Shown here piece by piece: positions 17,563 through 26,431 of a stretch of DNA of 64,000 nucleotides. The position numbers were made by a program, and so were the translations under genes. Under the pieces are notes generated by a model. The model ran no database searches. It was given only the letters and a program-made list of their open reading frames with translations, and was not told the DNA's origin. The stretch's first letter is position 1. Each line of letters begins with the position of its first letter. The stretch is from Tissierella sp032104385 (lineage in GTDB: Bacteria; Bacillota; Clostridia; Tissierellales; Tissierellaceae): positions 310,001 to 374,000 of the forward strand of contig NZ_DAMCHJ010000001.1 of the NCBI RefSeq assembly GCF_032104385.1, written 5' to 3'.

Positions 17563-18441
17563 TTGATTAAGGTAATATTCGATTGTGATAATACTATGGG
17601 ATTGCCAAATAAAGATGTTGATGATGGTTTAACTTTAATGTATCTATTAGGTAGTAGAGCCATAGAGCTAGTTGGTGTAACTAATACCTTTGGCAATAGT
17701 AATATAGAAGATGTATTTGCGGCTACAACTAAATTATTTAGGGATTTAAACATTACAAATATTCCATTAAATAAGGGATCAGCACAGAACTGTGATAGAA
17801 GAAGTGAAGCATCTAAGTTTCTCGTAGATATGGTCAATAAATATCCTAATGAAATCATTATATTAGCAACAGGTTCCTTATCCAATCTATATGGTGCATA
17901 TCTTCTTGATAGTGATTTCTATAAAAAGGTTAAAGAAATCGTATTGATGGGAGGGCTTACTCAGCCACTTATAATCAATGGTAAAAAATTAAATGAATTA
18001 AACTTCTCTGTTGATAATGAAGCGAGTTACAATGTTCTATACTCCGGGGCAAAAGTAACGACTATGACAGGTCATATATGTTTGCAAGCAGAATTTAAAA
18101 AAGAAGAATATAAAAGATTGATGAATAATAAAGATATACAGTCTTATATATATATTAAAGAGAATTCCTATGCTTGGTTTGAGTATTTTAGGGAATTATT
18201 TAATACGGAAGGTTTTTTCAATTGGGATATAGTTTCAGCTGTATATATAACAAATCCTGAACTATTCAACGATAATTTTAAATCCATAGTTTCAACTGTA
18301 GAGGATTTAAAAACTGGATTCTTGAGAATAGATGAAGGAAATAAAAAAGGAAGTAAAATAAATATCCCTACAGTGATAAAGGATATAGAATTATTTAATG
18401 AATTGATTTTTGAGGCTTGGGAAAATATAATTATAGGGTGA
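17563..18441 (+). CDS. second nucleoside hydrolase, divergent subtype
   Basis: About 292 residues from a TTG start preceded by GGAG (a TTG 13 codons upstream has no ribosome binding site). The metal site reads FDCDNTMGLPNKDVDDG. Compared with the usual DxDxGxDD it has a longer loop, which marks a distinct subfamily. Other family elements are present: ATGSLSNLYGAYL, VLMGGLTQPL and NFSVDNEASYNVL. It is only moderately similar to the other hydrolase in this window, so it probably has a different specificity. It is convergent with the TudS-like gene, and the two share a bidirectional terminator. Confidence 0.88.
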   Translation: MIKVIFDCDNTMGLPNKDVDDGLTLMYLLGSRAIELVGVTNTFGNSNIEDVFAATTKLFRDLNITNIPLNKGSAQNCDRRSEASKFLVDMVNKYPNEIIILATGSLSNLYGAYLLDSDFYKKVKEIVLMGGLTQPLIINGKKLNELNFSVDNEASYNVLYSGAKVTTMTGHICLQAEFKKEEYKRLMNNKDIQSYIYIKENSYAWFEYFRELFNTEGFFNWDIVSAVYITNPELFNDNFKSIVSTVEDLKTGFLRIDEGNKKGSKINIPTVIKDIELFNELIFEAWENIIIG

Positions 18442-18526
18442 AATCAAACAAAGTCAGTTTTTTATAAGAAGTATAATTTTAATTATTTTGGTATTAATAA
18501 TCGATAAATTTATTATAAGAAGAATA

Positions 18527-18559
18527 AAATAACAAAGGGGATTATCCCCTTTGTTATTT
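18527..18559. terminator. bidirectional terminator
   Basis: A 14-bp perfect stem (AAATAACAAAGGGG with its complement) surrounds a 5-nt loop between the convergent nucleoside hydrolase and TudS-like genes. Confidence 0.85.
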
Positions 18560-18561
18560 AC

Positions 18562-19110
18562 TTATATAAACTCTATTATTTTATCTAAAGAACTATATAC
18601 ATCATTTTCATTAATTGCTATAAAAGGTATTTCTATTCCAACTTCCTCCAGATAATCTTTTAATTCTTCAATGAATACACCTGACTCTTTAATCTCCTTT
18701 AAAGTCTCAAGAATATTTTCCAATTCACTATTGTTTGACATTTCTCCTCTAAAATCTCCGGAGCAAGTATAGTTAACTCCACAACTTGGGCTACCATCTA
18801 TTCCCACAACTCCTAAAATTTCATATCCTGCATCCATATAACTTTTAGTCTGTTGAACTATTGGTCTAAGCATTTCTCTACATTGTTGTCTATAAAATAA
18901 AGTATCAAATTGTTCCTTTACATGACCCCATCTTTTTATTCCATATATAATCATTTCCGGACATGGAAGTTGAATAATACCAATATCTTTCTCCCCAATA
19001 ATATCTATAAACTCCTTAAAAATTCCTCCATATTGGCTAAGCCCTTCAACTTTGGAATTAGCATTAATTATACAGTGACAAATTAATATTATCTTTTTAT
19101 TTCTTTTCAA
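18562..19110 (-). CDS. TudS-related putative desulfidase
   Basis: About 182 residues from a TTG preceded by AGGGAGG at 8 bases; an ATG seven codons upstream lies before that ribosome binding site. Features are an N-terminal ILICHCIINANSKVEG, then QLPCPEM, and GIDGSPSCGVNYTCSG. These cysteines resemble the Fe-S-cluster-binding set of thiouracil desulfidase TudS and the related clostridial 'CD3072' family. TudS removes sulfur from thiolated nucleobases. The gene is the last of a four-gene unit behind an SsuABC/ThiY-type importer, 29 bp after the ATPase gene. Substrate is inferred, not shown. Confidence 0.82.
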   Translation of the reverse strand: MKRNKKIILICHCIINANSKVEGLSQYGGIFKEFIDIIGEKDIGIIQLPCPEMIIYGIKRWGHVKEQFDTLFYRQQCREMLRPIVQQTKSYMDAGYEILGVVGIDGSPSCGVNYTCSGDFRGEMSNNSELENILETLKEIKESGVFIEELKDYLEEVGIEIPFIAINENDVYSSLDKIIEFI

Positions 19111-19138
19111 TTTACTATCCTCCCTAACCATTAATTAG

Positions 19139-20152
19139 TTATAGACCAATACAATGCCTTTTCTTTAATTTTAAATATACCTCTTGTCCCAAAGCATAAA
19201 GTTCTAAATCATTAAATAGCACATCGACTTTCAAAAAAATAGAATTAATATCAACTGTATATCTTATAATATTACCTTGAGGAAGTATATCAATAATTTT
19301 ACCGAAAATAAAATATGAATCTTTACAATTTTCCATTTCAATAGGAGATATTTCAATAGTCTCTGGTCTAATTACAATTCTTGAATAAGCTGAGTATTCT
19401 TGATTTATTAGCTTTGAAAATTGATTCCTTTCCAATATATTGTAATTGCCAACAAAGCTTGCCGTAAAAATACTTTTGGGATTACTATATATTTCAAAGG
19501 GACTTCCTGATTGTTCTATAACTCCATCCCTCATTATATGAATTGTATCTGACATAGTCATTGCTTCATCTTGATCATGGGTCACAAATATAGAAGTCAT
19601 ATTAAGCTCCTTGTGTATCTCCTTTATTCTAGATTGTAAAGATTTACGAAGCTTTGCATCTACTGCACTCAAAGGTTCATCTAATAATAATACCTTAGGT
19701 TTAGTAACAATACATCTTGCCAATGCTACTCTTTGCTGCTCTCCACCTGAAAGCTGATATGGATACCTCTTTTCATAGCCTTGAAGATCAACCATTTTTA
19801 ACGCATTTTTCACTAAATCATCAATGATATCCTTTTTAACCTTCTTCATCCTAAGACCAAATGAAATATTATTATATACATCCATATTGGGAAAAAGGCT
19901 ATATTGTTGAAATATCATTCCAATATTTCTTTCCTTAGGATTTCTAAAGGTAATATCTTCCCCATCTAGAAATATCTTTCCACTTGTTACCCCTTCTAAT
20001 CCTGCAAGACACCGAAGAAGCGTACTTTTTCCACAACCAGAGGAACCTAGCAATGTAACAAATTCTCCCTTCTGAATTGAAAGATTGGTATTTTTAAGAA
20101 CATGATTTTCACCATAGTATTTTTCTATATTTTCAAAAACAATATAAGCCAT
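19139..20152 (-). CDS. ABC transporter ATP-binding protein
   Basis: 337 residues. Walker A is GSSGCGKST near residue 38, the signature motif LSGGEQQRVALARC, Walker B VLLLDEPLSAVD and the switch histidine in FVTHDQDEAM. A C-terminal TOBE-like extension of about 100 residues (VIRPETIEISPIE...) is unusual for the SsuB/TauB group and more like PotA/CysA-type ATPases. It powers the importer formed with the upstream solute-binding protein and permease. Confidence 0.93.
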   Translation of the reverse strand: MAYIVFENIEKYYGENHVLKNTNLSIQKGEFVTLLGSSGCGKSTLLRCLAGLEGVTSGKIFLDGEDITFRNPKERNIGMIFQQYSLFPNMDVYNNISFGLRMKKVKKDIIDDLVKNALKMVDLQGYEKRYPYQLSGGEQQRVALARCIVTKPKVLLLDEPLSAVDAKLRKSLQSRIKEIHKELNMTSIFVTHDQDEAMTMSDTIHIMRDGVIEQSGSPFEIYSNPKSIFTASFVGNYNILERNQFSKLINQEYSAYSRIVIRPETIEISPIEMENCKDSYFIFGKIIDILPQGNIIRYTVDINSIFLKVDVLFNDLELYALGQEVYLKLKKRHCIGL

Positions 20153-20262
20153 ATTTATCTCCTTAATTTACTTAAATCATCTATAAACAATAAATTAAAG
20201 TTAATCTAAGTTTTAATATACTTTTCTTAGAAATTAACCGTTATAATATATTTTTAAGAATC

Positions 20263-21264
20263 CTATTTCTCTAATGATTTTCTTGCATTATTTACATAAG
20301 ACATATCAATAATATTTTCATATCCAATAGGATTGTTAATAATTCCTTGATCTAAGCAAAAACTTTCAATTGCATTATATCCTTCTTCTGAAAAGAAACC
20401 ATCATTAGAAAGTGACCCTCTCAATATGCCAACAATTTCAACTAAATCCCTATCCTCAAACATAGGAGAAACTAATTTTGCAAGTTCCTCATCAGTATGT
20501 TCTGCCTGCCAAGCCATAGCTTTTATAACAGCATTTACAAATTTTTGAATTGTTTCAGGATTTTTTTCTGCAAATTCTTTGGTAACTGTAACCATTTGTG
20601 ATTCATAGTATTTAGAACCATAAAGTGCCTCATGTTGTACAGGATCAGATGTATTAATCAAAATATTAGCGTCTATATTTTTTAGCTCATTAATATGAAT
20701 TCCATCAAAAAACGATGCTGCTATACTTCCTTGCTCAAGTGCAGCTAAAGCAGCTCCATATTCCATATTAATCCATTCAACATCATTTTCAGAAAGTCCA
20801 GCTTCTTCTAGTGCAGAAAGAACAAATGAATAGGGAGCAGATCCCGGCATACCAGCAAAAATTGCCTTCCCTTTTAACTGTTCCACACTTGTGATTTCAG
20901 AACTTCCAGCAAAAATATACTGCTTATTCTTAACTGTTGAAATAATAATTTTAGATTCTAGTCCTTCTTCAAAGGCACGAAGTACTGGTTCAGTAGACAG
21001 CATACAGAATTGTGAATCTCCTGCATGCATACCTTGAAAAGCTATTGGACCATCTTTAAAAACAACCCATTCAGTATCTAATCCCTCTTCCTTAAAATAC
21101 CCTAACATTTCAGCTGCGTATACAGGAATCCAAGATTCACCTCTCATTTCAGATATTACAACTTTAGTAAGATCAGAATCCTTAGAAGTATTCTTTGATG
21201 TACATCCAGTAAACATTCCAGCAACTAAACAAACCATAAGCACAATAAGTATTGATTTTTTCAT
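20263..21264 (-). CDS. ABC transporter solute-binding lipoprotein (SsuA/ThiY-like)
   Basis: 333 residues. A lipoprotein signal peptide ends in GMFTGC (Cys about 21), anchoring it outside the membrane. The mature part has the NMT1/ThiY/SsuA fold signature: a start VVISEMRGESWIPVYAAEMLGYFKEEGLD, then the FAGMPGSAPYSFVL loop. The family binds nitrate, sulfonates, or thiamine/pyrimidine precursors. The neighbourhood (desulfidase, nucleoside hydrolases) suggests a heterocyclic or sulfur-containing ligand, but this is inference. Confidence 0.9.
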   Translation of the reverse strand: MKKSILIVLMVCLVAGMFTGCTSKNTSKDSDLTKVVISEMRGESWIPVYAAEMLGYFKEEGLDTEWVVFKDGPIAFQGMHAGDSQFCMLSTEPVLRAFEEGLESKIIISTVKNKQYIFAGSSEITSVEQLKGKAIFAGMPGSAPYSFVLSALEEAGLSENDVEWINMEYGAALAALEQGSIAASFFDGIHINELKNIDANILINTSDPVQHEALYGSKYYESQMVTVTKEFAEKNPETIQKFVNAVIKAMAWQAEHTDEELAKLVSPMFEDRDLVEIVGILRGSLSNDGFFSEEGYNAIESFCLDQGIINNPIGYENIIDMSYVNNARKSLEK

Positions 21265-21290
21265 TTTTTGCCTCCTTATTTAATTAGATT

Positions 21291-22088
21291 TTATGTATTT
21301 CTTTCATGGTGTAAAGATAATCTTGTAACTGCTCTCCAACGGAGTAAATATGCCTCAATTTTATCAAGAATAAGATTGAGAATAATACCCACTATTAACA
21401 AAATAAAAATACATGACATAACACGAGCAATTTTAAAATATGATGATGCATAGGCAATCATCCATCCAAATCCTGCTGAAGCACCCATAAATTCTCCAAT
21501 GATTGCACCAATTAAAGAAGCTCCTACACCATTACGAATACCAGCTATTATCCAAGGCATACTAGATGGCAATACAACATGGTATAGTGTTTGTATTGTA
21601 CCAGCTCCTAGTAAATTTGCGGATTCAATAAGCTTAGGTTCTACATTTTGAATGCCTGCATAAGTAGAGAAAAAAACATTGAAAAATACCATTAATGATG
21701 CAAGAAATATCTTTGATGTTAAACCTAGTCCAAACCACAATATATATACTGGTGCTAATGTAAGTTGGGGTACACCATGAATAGCTGTAATTATGGGTAA
21801 AAAAATTTTGCCTAAGGATTGTACTTGTCCAAATAATAGTCCAACAGAAATTCCTATAATTGTACCATAAAATAATCCAGCAAGAGCTTCTCGCAGAGTT
21901 ATAGATGTATGCTTTATTAAATCTCCACTTAAAAAAAATTGCTTTAAATCTAAAATGATCTGGCTAGGATAGCTTGTAAAAATAGCATTATAAAATTTAA
22001 GTCTAGCAGCTATTTCCCAGAAAGATAGAAATAAAACAATAATTAATATCCTTGTAATAAGTACAAAATTATTTTTTTCTTTGTTCAT
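21291..22088 (-). CDS. ABC transporter permease (SsuC/ThiX-like)
   Basis: About 265 residues from the second ATG. The first ATG touches the AAAGG ribosome binding site, whereas the second is 9 bases from it. There are six predicted membrane helices. The EAA-type loop that contacts the ATPase is seen as ESANLLGAGTIQTLYHVVLPSSMPWIIAGIR. It is the first gene of the importer-desulfidase unit. Confidence 0.92.
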   Translation of the reverse strand: MNKEKNNFVLITRILIIVLFLSFWEIAARLKFYNAIFTSYPSQIILDLKQFFLSGDLIKHTSITLREALAGLFYGTIIGISVGLLFGQVQSLGKIFLPIITAIHGVPQLTLAPVYILWFGLGLTSKIFLASLMVFFNVFFSTYAGIQNVEPKLIESANLLGAGTIQTLYHVVLPSSMPWIIAGIRNGVGASLIGAIIGEFMGASAGFGWMIAYASSYFKIARVMSCIFILLIVGIILNLILDKIEAYLLRWRAVTRLSLHHERNT

Positions 22089-22179
22089 AATCACCATCCT
22101 TTCATTATTGATCTAAGATTGTCTAATATTGTCAATGATATACATATAATAATCTATGAATATAATATATTAAAGTATT

Positions 22180-22224
22180 ATTAAAAAAAACAATAGCAAC
22201 TTAATTACTATTGTTTTTTTTAAT
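22180..22224 (-). terminator. terminator of the large arsenic-island operon
   Basis: A stem of about 14 bp (AAAAAAAACAATAG/CTATTGTTTTTTTT) with an 11-nt loop overlaps the stop codon of the kinase-like gene. It would end the nine-gene minus-strand transcript starting near 30331. Confidence 0.8.
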
Positions 22225-23236
22225 AATATGAATTATTTACTCTTATGATATTATATGACTTCAATAGTTCCTCCATAAAATCTATATTCAAATACTCCTT
22301 TATCTTCTCAAAGGTATCCCTATTTTTTATTTCTTTCTTAGGGTCATGATATTCCACATAAGCATAGGCACACCACCCTAGTGCCCTTAGATATAGATAA
22401 GGTGTATATAGATGTACTCTATCTCTAATATCCTTATCCTCACCCTTTAATCCATTAATATAGTTTCTAAAAAATTCTTCTTTCTCACCATTACTTAATA
22501 TATAATTTGTTTTCCACAATGTAGTAGTAGGCGAAAGAAACTGAGTTAAATCTTGAGCAGGGTCACTAATAACTGGCTTCTCCCAATCTATTAAATAAGA
22601 GTTTTCTTCTCCTATAATAAAATTATGTGAATTGACTTCCGTATTATTTATTACATACCAGGGATTATCTATAAAATATTTTTCTTTATCTTTGTTAATC
22701 TTTGCCCAATCTAGAAACTGATAAAAGAAAGATTTAATTTTTTTATCTACTATGGTACTGTCCCATATATTGGCAAGAAGCCGTTCTCCCTCATTTATCC
22801 GAGCACTGAATATATTTTCCTCTATTATAAAATGATTATCTGGCTTAATCTCTAAGGAATGAATCTTAGAAAATATCTTTGCCGCCTTATTTAAATCCTT
22901 TCCATAATCAAGAGGTACTCCTTCTAAGAACTCCATAATAAGTATCCCATAATCAAAAAACATCTTTGAGCTATCTACAAAAAACACCTTGGGAGTTACA
23001 GATGAGCTTTCTAGGTATTTTAAAGAGTTAAATTCATACCCTATTTGATTATCAATCTGCAATTGACTTCCAGTATTTACTCTAAACACATATTTATTGG
23101 GAAAAGACTCTATTATAAAATTAATATTATATTCACCTTGAGCTAGAAATTTCACTTCAAAATCTCCGGTTAAATTAAGTTCCTTTAGTATTGTTTTCCT
23201 ATTATTATTAATATATTGTTTTATCTGTTCTATCAA
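22220..23236 (-). CDS. APH/choline-kinase-like phosphotransferase
   Basis: About 338 residues from a TTG (MIEQIKQYINNN) preceded by AAGGA; a TTG five codons further upstream lies inside the preceding gene with no ribosome binding site. The fold is recognisable from FLAQGEYNINFII (nucleotide loop), ILIMEFLEGVPL, the catalytic-loop equivalent EVNSHNFIIG and SYLIDWEKPVISDPAQDL (metal-binding Asp). The family phosphorylates small alcohols such as choline, ethanolamine, sugars or aminoglycosides. As the last gene of an import/glycosyltransfer operon it probably phosphorylates the imported or processed small molecule. Confidence 0.85.
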   Translation of the reverse strand: MIEQIKQYINNNRKTILKELNLTGDFEVKFLAQGEYNINFIIESFPNKYVFRVNTGSQLQIDNQIGYEFNSLKYLESSSVTPKVFFVDSSKMFFDYGILIMEFLEGVPLDYGKDLNKAAKIFSKIHSLEIKPDNHFIIEENIFSARINEGERLLANIWDSTIVDKKIKSFFYQFLDWAKINKDKEKYFIDNPWYVINNTEVNSHNFIIGEENSYLIDWEKPVISDPAQDLTQFLSPTTTLWKTNYILSNGEKEEFFRNYINGLKGEDKDIRDRVHLYTPYLYLRALGWCAYAYVEYHDPKKEIKNRDTFEKIKEYLNIDFMEELLKSYNIIRVNNSYY

Positions 23237-23915
23237 TTTGTTCCTTAGCAAACTTTTCCCTCCAATCTTTAATAAATTCTACTGTTTTTAAAGCGACTTC
23301 TTGATTTTCATAAATATTCATAAATGTAAATAAATCTTCTTTTGTATCTATATCCATATATTTAGCAGCAAGTCCTATAGATAAGCTTTGATTATTAGCC
23401 ACATCTATGGTAGATTCTAGGACTGACTTTCCTCCCCATCTTTTTCCTATATTGAATAAAACCTCATTTGGTTTTTTCATTCCAATTAAATAATATCCTC
23501 CATCATAGGATGGTCCTAAGACTATATCATTTTTACCAAGTATATGAAAGGCATGAAGTATATCTCTATACCTAATATGGGGTATATCTGAACCTATTAA
23601 TATTACTTTCTCATATCCTAATAATAATATATCATTTATTGCATTAGACATCTTATTCCCTAAATCTTCTCCCCTTTGAGAAAAAGTCTTAATATCATTA
23701 GGAATTATATCCTCTATAATGTCTAATGAATTTTCAGGAGTATATGTAAGATATATATCCATATCTTTTTTTAATGATTCAAATGTATTAAATAAATCCT
23801 TTAAAAAAGCCATATGTAGCCTGGCACATTCATCTCCAGACATAATATCCATTAATCTTGTTTTAGTTTGTCCTGCTATGGGAATCCTTGTCATAAGTAT
23901 TAATGCATTATTCAT
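23208..23915 (-). CDS. DUF2064/TIGR04282-type glycosyltransferase
   Basis: 235 residues. The motifs are the N-terminal ALILMTRIPIAGQTKTRL, IGSDIPHIRYRDI and the VLGPSYDGGYYLIGM loop. This is the GT-A-fold, nucleotidyltransferase-like family annotated as an arsenosugar-biosynthesis-associated protein (TIGR04282), often paired with TIGR04283. Its start overlaps the TIGR04283 gene stop (TAATG), so the two are translationally coupled. Biochemical activity of this family is largely inferred. Confidence 0.9.
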   Translation of the reverse strand: MNNALILMTRIPIAGQTKTRLMDIMSGDECARLHMAFLKDLFNTFESLKKDMDIYLTYTPENSLDIIEDIIPNDIKTFSQRGEDLGNKMSNAINDILLLGYEKVILIGSDIPHIRYRDILHAFHILGKNDIVLGPSYDGGYYLIGMKKPNEVLFNIGKRWGGKSVLESTIDVANNQSLSIGLAAKYMDIDTKEDLFTFMNIYENQEVALKTVEFIKDWREKFAKEQIDRTDKTIY

Positions 23916-24589
23916 TATCTCACCTGCTTATATATTTTCGCTAATTTATCTGTTGGGGTACCTAATATATATAGTATCTTTATTTTATGCATCAACAGCA
24001 ATGTCCTTAGTTGCCCACCTTTTTTAAATCTTCTAGCCGAAGTTCCTATTTTCTTATCTAGAACCTTCATCTTTCCAAGTTTATGAATTCTACAGGAAAA
24101 TTCCCAATCCTCCATAAGTTCCATATCCTTATATCCATTTAATTTTTCAAATATATCTTTTCTCATAAATATGCCTTGATCACCAAATATCAATTTTAGA
24201 TATCTAGCTCTTCCATTAGATGAATTTGCTACATATTTCATAAATCTTGTATGTAGATCATAGAAATATAGCTTAAAACATCCCCCTATATATCCTTTTT
24301 CTATAGTCTTTTCTATTTCTACTATACTATTTTCATCTAGTTTAGAATCCGAATGAATAAACCATAATATCTCACCTTTTGCCATCTTTGCACCTGTATT
24401 CATCTGTCTTGCTCTACCCTTTGGACTATTTATGACTATAGCATATTCTTTTGCAATATTCACAGTTTTATCAGTACTTCCACCGTCTACTACTATTATT
24501 TCTTTATCTCCATTTAACTTAATTAAATTTTCTAAGTTTTCCTTTATAGTCTTTTCTTCATTCAACACAGGTACTATTATGGATATCAT
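23915..24589 (-). CDS. TIGR04283-type family 2 glycosyltransferase
   Basis: 224 residues. The GT2 signatures are IIVPVLNEEKTI at the N-terminus, VVDGGSTDKT (nucleotide-sugar binding), SPKGRARQMNTGA and WFIHSDSKL (DxD equivalent), then GGCFKLYF and GDQGIFMRKDIFEKLNGY. These fit the arsenosugar-associated TIGR04283 group. It is soluble, with no membrane helix. It lies directly after the ABC ATPase gene (4-bp gap). Confidence 0.92.
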   Translation of the reverse strand: MISIIVPVLNEEKTIKENLENLIKLNGDKEIIVVDGGSTDKTVNIAKEYAIVINSPKGRARQMNTGAKMAKGEILWFIHSDSKLDENSIVEIEKTIEKGYIGGCFKLYFYDLHTRFMKYVANSSNGRARYLKLIFGDQGIFMRKDIFEKLNGYKDMELMEDWEFSCRIHKLGKMKVLDKKIGTSARRFKKGGQLRTLLLMHKIKILYILGTPTDKLAKIYKQVR

Positions 24590-24593
24590 GGTT

Positions 24594-25619
24594 TCACTTC
24601 CCTTTAAATATCTTTATACCTTCAATGTCTATATCTATTGATATCTTGTCCCCTACTTTATATATTTTAGAGGTTTGAGATATTACCTTTAACTCCATTC
24701 CTCTCACTAAGATTGTATAATAAACTCTTTCTCCTGCATATTTCCTAGATAATATTATTCCTTCTAGTTCAGTTGTTCCTTTTGGATAAATTTTGATATC
24801 CTCTGGTTTTATCATTGCCTTTGAGTTTTCTAAATCTTCCATTTCTATGGAGAAACTAAGTAGATCAGAAACAAATATACCATTTGTTATCTTACAGCAA
24901 ATATAGTTTTTATCACCAAAGAAATCTGCCACTTCTATTGAATTTGGTCTTTCATATAATTCTTCTGGAGTACCAAATTGTTTAATCTCTCCATTTAGCA
25001 TAATAGCTATTTTATCAGATGACATTAAAGCTTCTTCCTTATCATGGGTAACTAAAATCGTTGTTATATTTAGCTTTCTTTGTATTTCTAAAGTAAATTC
25101 TCTCATATCCTCCCTAAGTTTTGTATCTAAACTAGAGAAAGGCTCATCAAGTAAAAGTACCTTTGGCTCTATGGCTAAGGCTCTTGCTAATGCTACCCTC
25201 TGCTGTTGTCCTCCTGAAAGTTCATTTGGATATTTTTTATTATATCCCTTTAGTTGTACTAGTTCTAGCATCTTTTCTACTTGAATACCTATATCCTTCT
25301 TTGATACCCTTGACATTTTAAGACCGAACCCTATATTCTCTTCCACATTTAAATGAGGAAATAATAGATAATCTTGAAAAACCATTACTGTCCCCCTCTT
25401 TTCCACAGGACTATTTGTTATATTATCTTCTCCAAGAAGTATTTCTCCACTATCAGGTTTAATTAATCCTGCTATTATCTTTAAGGTAGTAGTTTTACCA
25501 CAGCCAGAAGATCCAAGTAATGAAACTACTTTCCCTTCTTCTACTTCAAAATTAATATTATTTAAGACCTTTATTTTATTAAAGGATTTTTCTATATTTT
25601 TCAAGATAATTTTAGACAT
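24594..25619 (-). CDS. ABC transporter ATP-binding protein (PotA/YnjD-like)
   Basis: 341 residues. Walker A GSSGCGKTT, signature LSGGQQQRVALARAL, Walker B VLLLDEPFSSLD, switch VTHDKEEAL, plus a C-terminal TOBE domain (MIKPEDIKIYP, REYAGERVYY-like). This architecture is typical of polyamine, thiamine or Fe3+ type importers. Its start overlaps the second permease gene by 8 bp. Confidence 0.94.
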   Translation of the reverse strand: MSKIILKNIEKSFNKIKVLNNINFEVEEGKVVSLLGSSGCGKTTTLKIIAGLIKPDSGEILLGEDNITNSPVEKRGTVMVFQDYLLFPHLNVEENIGFGLKMSRVSKKDIGIQVEKMLELVQLKGYNKKYPNELSGGQQQRVALARALAIEPKVLLLDEPFSSLDTKLREDMREFTLEIQRKLNITTILVTHDKEEALMSSDKIAIMLNGEIKQFGTPEELYERPNSIEVADFFGDKNYICCKITNGIFVSDLLSFSIEMEDLENSKAMIKPEDIKIYPKGTTELEGIILSRKYAGERVYYTILVRGMELKVISQTSKIYKVGDKISIDIDIEGIKIFKGK

Positions 25620-26427
25620 ATCTATACCCCTTTAACTGAGCCTTATAAAATTTTTTTGTAATCTTTTCTAGGATAATTAAAAATATTAAAGTAGTAAGTA
25701 TAAACACTATACTATAAACAGAACCCATCATCCTATCACCACTTTGAATATAAGGAAACATCAGCATTGAAAAAGTTATTATACGTCCTCCCCCTATTAG
25801 AAATGTAAGAAAATATTGGCTAAAGGATACTATAAAGACCATGCTACCAGCAGAAATTATTCCAGGAAGGAGCATGGGAAAAGTTATATGATAAAATACT
25901 TGGAAACCATTAGCCCCTAATACTTTAGCCTGTTCTTCCATTTCTTCACCTATTATTTCAAAAACACTCTTAAGTATTCTAACGCCATATGGAATACAAG
26001 GTATAATATGTATCAGCACTACTCCTAAAAAGGTATTAGCAAGTCCCAGTTTAATAAATTGAAGATGTATACCCATAGCAACTGTTACAGTAGGTACTAT
26101 AACTGGTGCAAATATTAATAACTCTATTAATCTTTTCCCCTTAAACTTATAAAGAGCCAATGCTTTTGCTGCAGGTATGGTTATCATCAAAGCAATTATC
26201 GTAACTGTAAGAGATAGAAATATACTAAATAACAAAATAGGTATACTATTAGATGACGGGGTAAAAAAATATATCCATCCTCTTAACCCAAAGTTCTCTG
26301 GAAATAATTTTGGCCATGGCCAATTCTTTGCAAAACTCCATATAAATATAACTATCAAAGGCAATAATAAAAAACTTAGAAATAGTCCTACTATTATTTT
26401 ATATCTCAATTTCGTTTTATCCTCCAT
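25612..26427 (-). CDS. ABC transporter permease 2
   Basis: About 271 residues starting at MEDKTKLRYK. I prefer this ATG because AGGTGATG lies just before it and it follows the preceding stop by a few bases; an in-frame upstream start would overlap the previous gene. There are six membrane helices. The EAA loop is EEMEEQAKVLGANGFQVFYHITFPMLLPGI. It forms the translocation path together with permease 1. Confidence 0.92.
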   Translation of the reverse strand: MEDKTKLRYKIIVGLFLSFLLLPLIVIFIWSFAKNWPWPKLFPENFGLRGWIYFFTPSSNSIPILLFSIFLSLTVTIIALMITIPAAKALALYKFKGKRLIELLIFAPVIVPTVTVAMGIHLQFIKLGLANTFLGVVLIHIIPCIPYGVRILKSVFEIIGEEMEEQAKVLGANGFQVFYHITFPMLLPGIISAGSMVFIVSFSQYFLTFLIGGGRIITFSMLMFPYIQSGDRMMGSVYSIVFILTTLIFLIILEKITKKFYKAQLKGYRYV

Positions 26428-26431
26428 CTCA

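Noticed and set aside
17508..17885. 125-codon minus-strand frame
   Set aside because: It lies antisense to the well-supported nucleoside hydrolase on the plus strand.
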